Shown: positions 1-8,374 of the stretch, piece by piece
Layout: each line of letters starts with the position of its first letter
How positions within the stretch are numbered: the stretch's first letter is position 1
Source: Paraglaciecola mesophila KMM 241
GTDB taxonomy: Bacteria; Pseudomonadota; Gammaproteobacteria; Enterobacterales; Alteromonadaceae
Direction of reading: 5' to 3'
NCBI RefSeq assembly: GCF_000315015.1
Contig: NZ_BAEP01000047.1
Coordinates: forward strand, 166,835 to 230,834
DNA length: 64,000 bases
The notes under the pieces: model-generated
Told to the model about the DNA's origin: nothing
What the model saw: only the letters and a program-made list of their open reading frames with translations
Databases searched by the model: none
Position numbers and translations under genes: made by a program

Positions 1-840
1 TACGACGTAGCCCCAGTCGTACCTGGCGTTGCGGTTGATTTAAGTCATATCCCTACTGACGTAAAAGTTGAAGGTTTTGGTAAAGACGACCTAGCTAAAG
101 CGTTAACAGGCAGTGACATTGTTCTTATTCCTGCTGGTGTTCCACGTAAGCCGGGTATGGACCGTTCTGATTTGTTCAACATCAACGCTGGTATCGTTAG
201 AAACCTAGTTGACAGTGTTGCGGACAATTGCCCAGAAGCTTGTTTATGCATCATCACTAACCCAGTTAACACCACTGTGGCAATTGCTGCAGAAGCGTTG
301 AAAGCTAAGGGTGTTTACAACAAGAACAAATTGTTCGGTGTAACAACGCTTGACGTTATTCGTGCAGAAACGTTTGTGGGCAATTTACGTGACTTGAACC
401 CTGCTAATGTGCATGTTCCGGTTATCGGTGGTCATTCTGGTACCACTATTCTTCCTCTGCTTTCTCAGGTGGAAGGTGTTGAGTTTACTGATGAAGAAGT
501 CGCTAGTTTGACGACTCGCATTCAAAATGCAGGTACAGAAGTGGTTGAAGCTAAGGCTGGCGGCGGATCAGCTACCTTATCAATGGGTCAAGCTGCTGCT
601 CGTTTCTGTTTGTCGCTTGTTTCTGCAATGCGCGGTGAAAATGTGGTTGAATACACCTATGTCGAAACCAACAGTGATGACGCTCAATTCTTCTCACACC
701 CAGTTCGTTTGGGTAAGAATGGCGTAGAAGAAATTCTACCTTACGGTGAGTTGAGTGACTTCGAGCAAAAAGCAAAAGAGTCAATGCTTGAAGGCCTACG
801 TGGCGACATAAAACTAGGTGTTGAATTCGTTAATAACTAA
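1..840 (+). CDS. mdh: Malate dehydrogenase, 5' end cut by window
   Basis: NAD-dependent malate dehydrogenase of the TCA cycle, interconverting malate and oxaloacetate in the cytoplasm. The reading frame is open from base 1 and aligns with the E. coli enzyme from about its residue 33, so roughly 32 N-terminal residues, including the glycine-rich NAD loop, lie outside the window. Visible landmarks are the substrate-binding RKPGMDR segment, ITNPVNT, the TTLDVIR arginine region and the catalytic-histidine motif GGHSG (about base 427). The C-terminus EFVNN resembles the EEFVNK end of the family, so the 3' end is complete. A strong hairpin follows the stop, so mdh probably ends its own transcript. 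Confidence 0.98.
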   Translation, partial: YDVAPVVPGVAVDLSHIPTDVKVEGFGKDDLAKALTGSDIVLIPAGVPRKPGMDRSDLFNINAGIVRNLVDSVADNCPEACLCIITNPVNTTVAIAAEALKAKGVYNKNKLFGVTTLDVIRAETFVGNLRDLNPANVHVPVIGGHSGTTILPLLSQVEGVEFTDEEVASLTTRIQNAGTEVVEAKAGGGSATLSMGQAAARFCLSLVSAMRGENVVEYTYVETNSDDAQFFSHPVRLGKNGVEEILPYGELSDFEQKAKESMLEGLRGDIKLGVEFVNN

Positions 841-857
841 TTCATTTCCCTATAATT

Positions 858-887
858 GAAAAAACCAGCGGATGCTGGTTTTTTTAT
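858..887 (+). terminator. Rho-independent terminator of mdh
   Basis: Arms AAACCAGC and GCTGGTTT close a four-base GGAT loop and are followed by a T run. It starts about 20 bases after the mdh stop. An A run on the other side means it could also act on transcripts from the converging DUF2726 gene. Confidence 0.85.
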
Positions 888-933
888 ATCTGCTATTCAG
901 CAAATCAATACTGCCTAATCGCAATGTCTAGGA

Positions 934-1539
934 TTAAGCGGCCATAGGATCTTGTCCTAAGGGCTTAGTCGGGCGTGTGGCGATGTTAGGATCTTTAATT
1001 TGACCTGCAGTGCCTGCAACTAAAGGAGTGTTTTTCGAGGCAATGCGTACTGACGCTAATTTGGCATCAATGCACTGGCGTATATCGTGAGCGGTATACC
1101 CTGAGCGTACTTTAATGCGCACATGGGGAATACGAGCTGCATCTAATGCGCCGCTGACAAACCAATCCCGTTGCCGTTTGTAGCCGTCTTTGCCATTTTG
1201 TGTGGCGTGTACTAAGTCAATAGCCACAACAGGAGTCATATCGGCTTTTGAGCATAAAACAAAATCAAGATGGCGACCGCTGGTGCGACTCAACGCACTT
1301 TTACCGGCTTTCTTGCTGGTGCTTTCCCTGGTGGCGACCACGTCAGAAAGTTTAACTCGGCACATTACTCTAAATTGATTGCCCACCGCCTCATCGATAA
1401 GAGCCAGAAAGCTGCGCTCTACAGGAGTAAATAAATTAGTCTTCTTTTTAAATGGGAAAGTTAAGCTGGGTTCATTTAATTTCACTGCGCCGATTGCCAC
1501 TACAATCAATATCATCATTAAGATAATTGCCAATTCCAT
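934..1539 (-). CDS. DUF2726 family protein with N-terminal membrane anchor
   Basis: 201-residue protein of unknown function. Residues 1-20 form a hydrophobic segment (LAIILMMILIVVAIGAV), likely a signal anchor. From about residue 37 it follows the DUF2726 pattern: FTPVERSFL, an RV.C.VKLSDV strand, HLDFVLC, a VVAIDLVHATQ strand with acidic and polar residues, RQRDWF, and AARIPHVRIKVRSGY. DUF2726 has a restriction-endonuclease-like fold in family knowledge, but no activity can be claimed here. The last 45 residues look disordered. It converges on mdh. The ATG at 1539 is chosen because it precedes the hydrophobic segment. Confidence 0.8.
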   Translation of the reverse strand: MELAIILMMILIVVAIGAVKLNEPSLTFPFKKKTNLFTPVERSFLALIDEAVGNQFRVMCRVKLSDVVATRESTSKKAGKSALSRTSGRHLDFVLCSKADMTPVVAIDLVHATQNGKDGYKRQRDWFVSGALDAARIPHVRIKVRSGYTAHDIRQCIDAKLASVRIASKNTPLVAGTAGQIKDPNIATRPTKPLGQDPMAA

Positions 1540-1766
1540 ACCTGCTCCTATGGGCCTGCCAAATTTTTGACAGTTTTCGCCTGTGTTGATGTCTACAGGG
1601 GATGTTGCAAAGAGAGTGCCATAGGTCTTATACCGTTCCGCATTAATAAGTGCCCCCTCAAAATACGTCCAGCGGTTTTTGATTAAGGCGTCACAATGGA
1701 GTTATGGTTGCTCCCTTTCAAATAGTGAGAACGCAGAGCAAAAGCCGCTGGGGCAATTAATCCCAT

Positions 1767-2159
1767 TTATCTAGGGTTGATAAGTATACCTACTTGACTG
1801 CCTGTCTCATCGGGAGAGATAACAATAATTTTGTAATCATTTTGTAGGCGCATAAGAATGCGATTTTGCGACAAACTTTGTGAGATTGGCCCATCAATAT
1901 GCTGTCGGAATAACGCTATAAGATCATTGGGGGTCTGCTTGCTATGGTAGGTTAGTGATGCTGGAAGCGCATCGGCAAATAAAAGACAAGCACTGGCGTC
2001 TGTTGGTATCTCAATCCCATGAAAATCTGTGGGGCAAGTCGTTGGCGCAACACTGTCAACGTCTAAAGAGTGGCTTTGTGCGCTTAAGACGTTCGAGAAT
2101 ACCCCGCTAATAAGTAAGCAAAGCGTGCTGCGCTTAACGACTGCTATTGTATTCGCCAT
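1767..2159 (-). CDS. Hypothetical exported protein
   Basis: 130 residues, not recognised. Residues 1-27 look like a signal peptide: a basic start (VVKRS), a hydrophobic stretch, and an AQS cleavage-like site. The mature part has two cysteines (TCPTDF and SACLLF), suggesting one disulfide and a small periplasmic domain, and ends with an alternating strand-like segment (KIIVISPDETGSQVGILINPR). It stands alone, flanked by a 227-base gap with no gene on its 3' side and the divergent DUF2937 gene on its 5' side. The coding call rests on the signal peptide and an uninterrupted frame. Confidence 0.6.
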   Translation of the reverse strand: MANTIAVVKRSTLCLLISGVFSNVLSAQSHSLDVDSVAPTTCPTDFHGIEIPTDASACLLFADALPASLTYHSKQTPNDLIALFRQHIDGPISQSLSQNRILMRLQNDYKIIVISPDETGSQVGILINPR

Positions 2160-2278
2160 CTAACACCTCGTATAAAGTAACAGCATAATAGATTTTTGAT
2201 GAATAACTGACAATCTCTGATACCGTATCTTAGGTATGGCATCCTATTTATGCGTATAGCGCGGTTAAAGGAGGGTAA

Positions 2279-2800
2279 ATGAATATTGTTCGAGAGTATT
2301 TGCGTTTGGCTGTTTTTGCCATTGGATTACTTTCAGGTGTGCAGATCCCAGCCTTTATTGACCAGTATCAGAAGCGCGTTGACGCTCACTTAATTGAAGC
2401 AAAACAAAATTTAGCTGGCTTTAGGCAAACAGCAGAACGCTACTTCAAAGGCGATATGCAAAAATTAATACGCCATTATGAGCAAAGTGAAGATGTGATA
2501 TTCCGCCAAGATGCTAAGAATGTTCAGCTTATTTTTAACCGTGCAAGCCTGCTGCAAGTTCAATGGGATAATTTAAATAGTGGCGTGGTGCGACGCGCGT
2601 ATTATTTGGCAACTCAATACAACCCTCAGATTTTACAAGAAACCGTCACTCAATACAGCTATACGGTGCCATTGAACCCTGTAGCGTTAGGGTGGGGGAT
2701 ATGTATCGCATTATTGTTTGCAGCCCTGTTTGATATGATGATAGGTATAAGTGCAAAAACCTGCTCAATGTGTTTTCACGCGGTACGTAAGCGCAGTTAA
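2279..2800 (+). CDS. DUF2937 family membrane protein
   Basis: 173 residues. An N-terminal hydrophobic segment (about 8-24, ending SGVQIPAFIDQY) is followed by a helical region rich in Gln, Glu and Arg (25-130) and a second membrane segment (about 134-158). This two-membrane-segment layout with GVQIPAF.DQY..R.DAH matches DUF2937, a gammaproteobacterial family without an assigned function. The start is well supported by an AGGAGG ribosome binding site ending five bases before the ATG. Single-gene unit, divergent from the exported protein upstream. Confidence 0.8.
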   Translation: MNIVREYLRLAVFAIGLLSGVQIPAFIDQYQKRVDAHLIEAKQNLAGFRQTAERYFKGDMQKLIRHYEQSEDVIFRQDAKNVQLIFNRASLLQVQWDNLNSGVVRRAYYLATQYNPQILQETVTQYSYTVPLNPVALGWGICIALLFAALFDMMIGISAKTCSMCFHAVRKRS

Positions 2801-2812
2801 CTTGTAGTTGAC

Positions 2813-2824
2813 GTGAGCGCTCAC
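2813..2824. promoter_or_regulatory. 12-bp perfect palindrome GTGAGCGCTCAC
   Basis: The palindrome lies between the ends of two converging genes, 13 bases after the DUF2937 stop. Its core equals that of a symmetric lac-type operator, but there is no promoter-like context and no T run, so neither an operator nor a terminator role can be shown. Confidence 0.2.
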
Positions 2825-2949
2825 TTACTCCATAGGATTTGTTTTCATAACAATTGAAGGCCGTAAGTCATAGAGGTAAAGTGAAAGCCGGCTTGCGTGA
2901 TCACAAACCGACTGAATGCAGTTAATTGCATATATTGAGATAATGGCGT

Positions 2950-4014
2950 TTAGTCTGATTCATAAGGATAGCGAACGGAATAACGCATGGTTAATTGCTG
3001 CCCTTTAACGAAGGTGTCATATTCCTCTTGGCTAATTTTGTCATCGCTGTCTACATCTGCATTATCAAAGTGCTCTGATATTTCTGCATTTTTCGCTTCT
3101 TCTTTACTGATGAAGCCATCGGCGTTTGCATCTACTTCAGAAAAGTCCTGCTCTATTGGGGCTGGCTGCTCAGGCGCTTTCAATGCAGGATTACTACGCT
3201 CTAAATCCGCGTCGATGGATACATCCGACGAGGCGGCCAAATTTTGCTGTTCTGTTTCACTTTTATCTGAGACTTCATCTTGTAAGCCTTCAACCGCTGA
3301 GCTCTCAAGCTCTTTGTTCATTGCATCCGCATTGTGATCGAGTGAGCTTTGGCCTTTGGCGCTTAGCTCTTTGGCGTTATCAAGTGCATTTTGGGCATTC
3401 GATTCTGCGTCTTTCATTTTGTTATTTGTGCCTGCACTGGCATTTACGTCATCATGACTATCATGTTCGGTAAGTTGGGTATCAAGCTTTGCATTACTGT
3501 TTTGTGCGTTAGCCGAAATCGCATTTTGCTTAGCTTGACTTAATTGCGTGTCGGCCATTTCTTTGGGGTTATCGCTGGCTTCATCCATAGCACTTTTGGC
3601 ATCGTCCATGGCTTTGTCGGCCGTGTCTATCGAATCTGATGTGTCACCCATAGCAGCGTCAGTGTCAGATGTGGCAAGTTGCTCTTTTGAATCAACGGTG
3701 TCGGCGTTTTCGCCTACAACAACTGTATCTGCCAATCCAATGTCCGCTTTGCTGTAGATGCTGGCATAGGTGTTAAATTCTCTCGGGCTTAACTGCCCGT
3801 TCGCGTCTTCATCGACTTTGACAAAATAATTCCACACGTTGTCTTTACTGGCTTCACCTTGAGAAATAAAGCCATCTTGATTGGTGTCTAATGTCGCGAA
3901 GTTGCTGTGGGTAGCTTGCGCTGTAATTTCTTGAGTCGTCGTATCCTGTTGCGCCGCAAATGCTGAGGTAGCTAATACACTGGTAATAATCGATGCTAAG
4001 GTGAGTTTCTTCAT
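2950..4014 (-). CDS. Exported calcium-binding EF-hand protein
   Basis: 354 residues. A signal peptide (MKKLTLASII...TSAFA, cut near residue 20) targets it to the periplasm or outside. Four canonical EF-hand loops are visible: DTNQDGFISQGE (43-54), DEDANGQLSPRE (68-79), DANADGFISKEE (295-306) and DVDSDDKISQEE (320-331). Between the pairs lie about 200 residues of low-complexity sequence rich in Asp, Ala, Ser, Asn and Lys, probably disordered. The ATG at 4014 is preferred over a TTG two codons upstream because an AAGGA site sits seven bases before it. Calcium sensing or buffering is inferred from the loops; no partner is visible nearby. Confidence 0.85.
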   Translation of the reverse strand: MKKLTLASIITSVLATSAFAAQQDTTTQEITAQATHSNFATLDTNQDGFISQGEASKDNVWNYFVKVDEDANGQLSPREFNTYASIYSKADIGLADTVVVGENADTVDSKEQLATSDTDAAMGDTSDSIDTADKAMDDAKSAMDEASDNPKEMADTQLSQAKQNAISANAQNSNAKLDTQLTEHDSHDDVNASAGTNNKMKDAESNAQNALDNAKELSAKGQSSLDHNADAMNKELESSAVEGLQDEVSDKSETEQQNLAASSDVSIDADLERSNPALKAPEQPAPIEQDFSEVDANADGFISKEEAKNAEISEHFDNADVDSDDKISQEEYDTFVKGQQLTMRYSVRYPYESD

Positions 4015-4180
4015 AATCAATTCCTTGGTTCATATATCTGCGTATAAAAATAGACAGATGTGACTTTCAAAGAAGAGAATACATAACTCGTGCCACTAAA
4101 TAATATTATTAATATTCAGTGGGTTACTAACGTTTAACCGTTTCTGTTAACAGTATGTTGCGTAATATTGGAGACACAAA

Positions 4181-4288
4181 GTGAAAAAAGTTCATCAAGC
4201 AAAATTCATCAAGCAAAAATTCATCAAGCATTATGGGAGAAAAAGCATGGGAGAAAAAGCACGGGAGAAAAAGCAGGGAAGAAAATAG
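4181..4288 (+). CDS. Possible small basic peptide (35 codons)
   Basis: A GTG with GGAG seven bases upstream opens a 35-residue frame that is very rich in Lys and Arg (starts VKKVHQAKF, ends KKQGRK) and closes with TAG. It lies wholly within a tandem-repeat stretch whose 14-base period is not a multiple of three, so the frame may be accidental. It sits on the strand opposite the EF-hand and erpA genes. Confidence 0.2.
   Translation: MKKVHQAKFIKQKFIKHYGRKSMGEKAREKKQGRK
4191..4285. repeat. Two adjoining short tandem repeats, about 14-bp period
   Basis: TTCATCAAGC recurs at 4191, 4205 and 4220, each followed by A-rich sequence. GGGAGAAAAAGCA-type units then start at 4235, 4249 and 4263, with a degenerate fourth at 4276. 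This fills part of the 339-base gap between the EF-hand gene and erpA. The rest of the gap holds AT-rich sequence and the erpA terminator. Confidence 0.8.
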
Positions 4289-4300
4289 TATGGTAAAGCT

Positions 4301-4340
4301 TTAAAAAGGCACGTGAAACTGCACGTTACAGTCTCACGTT
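4301..4340 (-). terminator. Rho-independent terminator of erpA
   Basis: Read on the minus strand, an 11-bp stem with one mismatch (ACGTGAGACTG against CAGTTTCACGT) is followed by GCCTTTTT. It begins 14 bases after the erpA stop. Confidence 0.75.
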
Positions 4341-4353
4341 TAGCAAGCGGAGG

Positions 4354-4698
4354 TTATACGGTAAACGAAGCGCCACAGCCACACGTTGTGGTTGCATTTG
4401 GGTTATTGACTAAGAAACGAGAGCCTTCAAGGCCCTCAGTGTAATCAACCTCGCCACCTACTAAGTACTGAAGGCTCATGGGGTCTACCACCAAGGTCAC
4501 TTGATCCTTGTCTATGGTCGTGTCACCGTCATTCACTTTCTCGTCGAAAGTAAAGCCGTATTGAAAACCTGAACAACCACCGCCGGTAACATAAACGCGT
4601 AATTTCAAATTAGGATTTTCTTCTTCCTCGACAAGCGCCTTAACTTTACGTGCGGCGGCGTCGGAGAATTCGATTGGAACTGCTGTTTGCACCGACAT
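4354..4698 (-). CDS. erpA: Iron-sulfur cluster insertion protein ErpA
   Basis: 114-residue A-type carrier that delivers Fe-S clusters to apoproteins, including those of isoprenoid synthesis in E. coli. The three ligand cysteines are present: C42 in [10 protein letters not shown], and C106 and C108 in the C-terminal TCGCGASF. Length and the motif [10 protein letters not shown] match ErpA rather than IscA or SufA. It lies 114 bases downstream of the DUF6776 gene on the same strand and is followed by its own terminator. Confidence 0.96.
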   Translation of the reverse strand: MSVQTAVPIEFSDAAARKVKALVEEEENPNLKLRVYVTGGGCSGFQYGFTFDEKVNDGDTTIDKDQVTLVVDPMSLQYLVGGEVDYTEGLEGSRFLVNNPNATTTCGCGASFTV

Positions 4699-4812
4699 AA
4701 ATTACCTCTGTGTATACAAATAAGTGGATAGGGGATAGCGCGGATCTTAAGATTTTACTGTAAGCGAGCTACATAATGCAGCTATTATCTAATACCTGAC
4801 TAATCTTATCAA

Positions 4813-5511
4813 CTATTCGCTAGCCGATAGTGACCAATCAAAGGTTTTATTTAGTTCTCCCAGTTTACGTTTGTATTTATAAACATCAGCAGTAATGACC
4901 ACTTTTTCAGCTAAAAAGTCTGTTGGCAGGGTAAATTCCTGCTCTAGCATTTGAAAGTATTTAAAGCGAAATGCTAGTGGGCCTTGGTCGTTGAGTGAAG
5001 TTAACGAATAGCTTTTGGGGTGTCCATTTTCACTGCCATGTATCACTAACTGCACAGTACCATTGAGCGTAGCTTTGATTTTATCTTGCTGTAAAAGCAC
5101 TAATTTTAAGCGGTAATAGTTTTCGCTTAAGGTTTTCTCGACAGCAAACCCATCAATGGCTAAGCCTGTGGCACTTAACTCAGGGGCCATCACTTGTTGA
5201 TAAAACCCAAGCTCTTTACGCAAAGACACTTCCCGAGCCAGCGCAAGTTCTGTCTCTTCAGCGAGTTTTCTTTGAGTGGTTGTCGCGATATCTAACTCAA
5301 CACTCATTACATTTACTTGGCGTGAAAGATCTGCGTTCTCTAGCCTAAGGCTCTCACTACTATTCTTAAGCTGGTTTAGGAGTGTTTGTTGTTCATCACT
5401 GAGTTTATAGCCAAAAGAAAAGGCTAAGTAGCCGGTTATTAATAGGATAACCAAACTTAAGGCGTAAAACTGATAAGGGCCGAAACGCTGTTTTAACTCT
5501 GTATAATTCAC
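4813..5511 (-). CDS. DUF6776 family membrane-anchored coiled-coil protein
   Basis: 232 residues of unknown function. One membrane segment (about 15-34) follows a short cytoplasmic start. Residues 38-105 form a heptad-like coiled coil rich in Leu, Glu and Gln (LLNQLKNSSESLRLENADLS). The rest is a strand-rich domain (YRLKLVLLQQDK, GTVQLVIHG, LAFRFKYFQMLEQEFTLP). The layout and the position beside erpA fit the DUF6776 family of gammaproteobacteria. It is divergent from the ClC gene across a 112-base gap that must hold both promoters. Confidence 0.75.
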   Translation of the reverse strand: MNYTELKQRFGPYQFYALSLVILLITGYLAFSFGYKLSDEQQTLLNQLKNSSESLRLENADLSRQVNVMSVELDIATTTQRKLAEETELALAREVSLRKELGFYQQVMAPELSATGLAIDGFAVEKTLSENYYRLKLVLLQQDKIKATLNGTVQLVIHGSENGHPKSYSLTSLNDQGPLAFRFKYFQMLEQEFTLPTDFLAEKVVITADVYKYKRKLGELNKTFDWSLSASE

Positions 5512-5623
5512 AAACTATTTTACCTCGCCAGCACCATAAACCAGAAATATAAGGTAATTCCTTACATTACAGCGGCTTGTGGTAAGATGCTGCCATTCCC
5601 TAACGTATTAATAGCGCTAATAT

Positions 5624-7303
5624 ATGTCCCTTAATGCATTTCGACAAGAGCTGGCTACACCGCGCACCTCTATTCAATTGTGTGTATTGGGTATTATTGG
5701 CGGTGTTTGCGCTGCATCGGTGATCATATTATTCCGCTTAAGTGTGGAGTGGTTGCAGCTTCTTTATCTTGATGAAGTGAATAATTTCACGACATTATCT
5801 GCTCTACAGCGGGCGATCATGCCTGTTATCGGCGTAGTGCTTATTTTATGTGTTGCCTACCTTACTGGATTTAAGCATTACCGAATGGGTATTCCTTTTG
5901 TGATCCACCGCGTTAAAAAACGCTTCGGGCATATCCCTTTTCGCACTACGATTAATCAATTTTTCGGTGGTGCATTCGCATTAGCGAGTGGCTTCTCTGT
6001 TGGTAGAGAAGGCCCATCGGTGCACTTAGGGGCTGCGGGCAGCAGTTTTTTTGGGCAATGGTTAAAGCTGCCTCACAACAGTATTCGTATCTTGTCGGGA
6101 TGCGGAATAGCCGCTGGTATATCTGCTTCGTTTAATACGCCTTTTGCTGCCGTCATTTTTGTAATGGAAGTGGTACTGCGCGAATATAAGATCCATATTT
6201 TTATCCCTATTATGTTAGCGGCGGCCTGTGGCACCGTGATGACCAGAGCGGTATTTGGTCAAGCGCAAGAGCTCGACTTTATAGAATTTTTTGAATTCAG
6301 CCGCTGGATATACCTGTATTTAATTTTGTTTGGAATATTGCTCGGCGCATTAGCGACCCTATTCAATAATGCTTTGATGAAAGTCATGCATATTTTCCAG
6401 CGTTTTAACATGATAAAGCGCTTGCTCATTGCCGCTGTGATTACCGGCGTAGTTGGTTACGTACTACCTCAGGCATTAGGAGCGCATTTCTTTTCTGTAC
6501 ATGACATGGTGCTACAGCAGCAAGATGTTGTTTTACTGGTAGCTGTACTTTGCGCTAAGTTTTTTATCACCATTATTGCCATTGGGCTAGGGGTTCCGGG
6601 TGGGATCATGGGGCCGGTTTTCGTGCTCGGTATGTTAAGCGGAGCCTTATTGGCCGCGCCTTTGGGACTAGCCGTAGATAACATGGAACAGCTCAGCGGT
6701 AGCTTTGCTCTGCTTGGGATGGCCGGTTTGATGACGTCTGTAGTACATGCTCCGCTAGCTGCTTTGTCAGCCGTGATGGAGTTATCCTATAGCCCTGAGC
6801 TTATCTTGCCTGCTATTTTAGTAATTGTACCCGCGTATGTGACCTCGACCCAGTTTCTTGGAAACAGCTCTATCTTCATCCGTCAGTTGGATTACCAAAA
6901 GTTGCCTTACAGTACGTCATCTGTATTAGAAGCCCTGCAGAAAACCGGTGTGCTCGCGGTGATGGACAAAGAATTTAAACTGTTCAATAACGCCCAGCAA
7001 CACCATATTTTACAATTTTTAGAGACATCCCCGACTCATCCTGTGGTGCAGCGAAACAGTGTTGAAATTGACGTACAATATTCGTTAGTTCAATACGATA
7101 TCAGTCTTAGCAGAGAAGAATCATCCTTGGCATTTTATGCCATGCAAGGGGTGTCATTTCAGTCAACGCTGGGCGAAGTCTATGAATTGCTGCAAAGCAG
7201 TCGTGAGGGCGCGGTGTATGTTTATGAAAATGAACCAAGCAATATCACAGGTGTGATCACTTGGAACATGTTGCGTAGCTATTTACACAAAGCACAATAT
7301 TAA
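5624..7303 (+). CDS. ClC-type anion channel/transporter
   Basis: 559-residue inner-membrane protein of the ClC family. The membrane domain (about 1-420) carries the signature elements: the GREGPSV motif with gating glutamate E129, SFNTPFAAVIFVMEV (about 169-183), and GVPGGIMGPVF. About 140 cytoplasmic C-terminal residues follow and resemble a degenerate CBS-like regulatory region. Two positions differ from the E. coli Cl-/H+ antiporter. The GSGIP serine site reads RMGIP (M88), and the internal proton glutamate is replaced by V183, as in ClC channels. Anion selectivity and channel versus exchanger mode are therefore open. hemJ follows 39 bases downstream, possibly co-transcribed. Confidence 0.92.
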   Translation: MSLNAFRQELATPRTSIQLCVLGIIGGVCAASVIILFRLSVEWLQLLYLDEVNNFTTLSALQRAIMPVIGVVLILCVAYLTGFKHYRMGIPFVIHRVKKRFGHIPFRTTINQFFGGAFALASGFSVGREGPSVHLGAAGSSFFGQWLKLPHNSIRILSGCGIAAGISASFNTPFAAVIFVMEVVLREYKIHIFIPIMLAAACGTVMTRAVFGQAQELDFIEFFEFSRWIYLYLILFGILLGALATLFNNALMKVMHIFQRFNMIKRLLIAAVITGVVGYVLPQALGAHFFSVHDMVLQQQDVVLLVAVLCAKFFITIIAIGLGVPGGIMGPVFVLGMLSGALLAAPLGLAVDNMEQLSGSFALLGMAGLMTSVVHAPLAALSAVMELSYSPELILPAILVIVPAYVTSTQFLGNSSIFIRQLDYQKLPYSTSSVLEALQKTGVLAVMDKEFKLFNNAQQHHILQFLETSPTHPVVQRNSVEIDVQYSLVQYDISLSREESSLAFYAMQGVSFQSTLGEVYELLQSSREGAVYVYENEPSNITGVITWNMLRSYLHKAQY

Positions 7304-7342
7304 TATGATGTGCTTTGCCATGAGTATTTGGAGAGTTATCCT

Positions 7343-7771
7343 ATGAGCATTTTATGGCTCAAAGCCTTACACATTTTCTTCATGATCGCTTGGATGGCGG
7401 GGATTTTTTATCTGCCTAGATTATTTGTTTATCATGCGCAAACTGATAATCAAGCGGTGCGTGACCAATTTAAGATAATGGAACGAAAATTATGGTTTTT
7501 TATCACGCCTTTTGCGTTATTGACTTTGATTTTCGGCTTAAGCTTAATCTATCAATACGGCACGTCGTGGTTTGCCCATTCAGGTTGGCTACATGCAAAA
7601 TTACTATTGGTGATACTTTTGTACGGCTATCATTTTTACCTTTACCATTTGGTCAAAGTATTTGCCCGAGATGAAAATAAGCATTCCTCACGTTTTTATC
7701 GATTTTTAAACGAAGCGCCAGTGCTGATATTGCTAGCCATAGTGTGCTTAGCCGTGGTGAAGTTTATCTAA
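7343..7771 (+). CDS. hemJ: HemJ-type protoporphyrinogen IX oxidase
   Basis: 142-residue integral membrane protein of the HemJ (UPF0093) family, which oxidises protoporphyrinogen IX to protoporphyrin IX in haem synthesis in bacteria lacking HemG or HemY. Four membrane segments can be read. The conserved N-terminal pattern W.KALH..FMIAWMAG.FYLPRLFVYH and the R.L..APV.. C-terminal segment are present. The ATG at 7343 is chosen over an upstream ATG (7310) because GGAG precedes it and family members begin at this point. It lies directly after the ClC gene on the same strand. Confidence 0.92.
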   Translation: MSILWLKALHIFFMIAWMAGIFYLPRLFVYHAQTDNQAVRDQFKIMERKLWFFITPFALLTLIFGLSLIYQYGTSWFAHSGWLHAKLLLVILLYGYHFYLYHLVKVFARDENKHSSRFYRFLNEAPVLILLAIVCLAVVKFI

Positions 7772-7882
7772 GGGCTGTAGAGCAAAACCATTAGGTAATA
7801 GGACTTTTTGAAAATAAAACGCTTACATGATTAAGATGCTTTATTATAACCTGAAATTTCTGTTCCCAAGAGAGGATGCCTT

Positions 7883-7903
7883 ATTAATTGTGCCACAATT
7901 AAT
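7883..7903. promoter_or_regulatory. Perfect 21-bp palindrome, operator-like
   Basis: Arms ATTAATTGTG and CACAATTAAT flank a single C. The site lies 111 bases after hemJ and 99 bases before the small gene at 8002. There is no T run, so it does not look like a terminator. The regulator is unknown. Confidence 0.4.
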
Positions 7904-8001
7904 TTAATGTAAAGATTTGTAATTAGGCATATATCTAGTTTGCTTTAGTCAACTGATTTGCTAATCTGAAGGAGAAAATCGGAATCAGAGAATGTCATAA
8001 T

Positions 8002-8178
8002 ATGGATGTTGTGCAGGTAAAATTACAAACCCTTTTGCGCCAGTCTGATCTCGCCTTTGAAGAGTACAAAAAGCACCCTAATTCTGCCGATAGCGCAAAA
8101 GCGTATGAAACTGCAAAATTGGCGTTAGATATGTACATTGCGAATATGCGAGTATCAGTTGAACAACGCTTAAAGTAA
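8002..8178 (+). CDS. Small hypothetical protein, 58 residues
   Basis: ATG-initiated frame encoding a soluble, mostly helical, charged peptide (starts MDVVQVKLQTLLRQ, with E-E-Y-K-K, and ends VEQRLK). Amphipathic spacing and normal codon use, rather than a homology match, suggest it is real. The ribosome binding site is weak: an AAGGAG lies about 28 bases upstream, too far to serve this ATG, and no other start codon occurs in frame between them. No membrane segment or known motif. Placed between hemJ and folE on the same strand. Confidence 0.45.
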   Translation: MDVVQVKLQTLLRQSDLAFEEYKKHPNSADSAKAYETAKLALDMYIANMRVSVEQRLK

Positions 8179-8374
8179 CGTCTTTTAAAAGCCATTATTG
8201 CACATCGATATATTCGGAATAAGGAATATGACATTGATGTGACATCAAGCATTTAACCCCCCGCTAAGAAAATGCTATCATCTGGCGATTATATGGCGCC
8301 CAAGTATAGCCCTAACCTCAAGTTAACTGCTCTTCAACGTCGCCCGTCTATTTCTAATTACAGAGTCAGATTTA

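Noticed and set aside
572..784. Overlapping minus-strand frames inside mdh and similar frames inside rpoB, rpoC, fusA and murA
   Set aside because: They lie in codon shadows of strongly conserved genes and have no motif, signal or ribosome binding site of their own.
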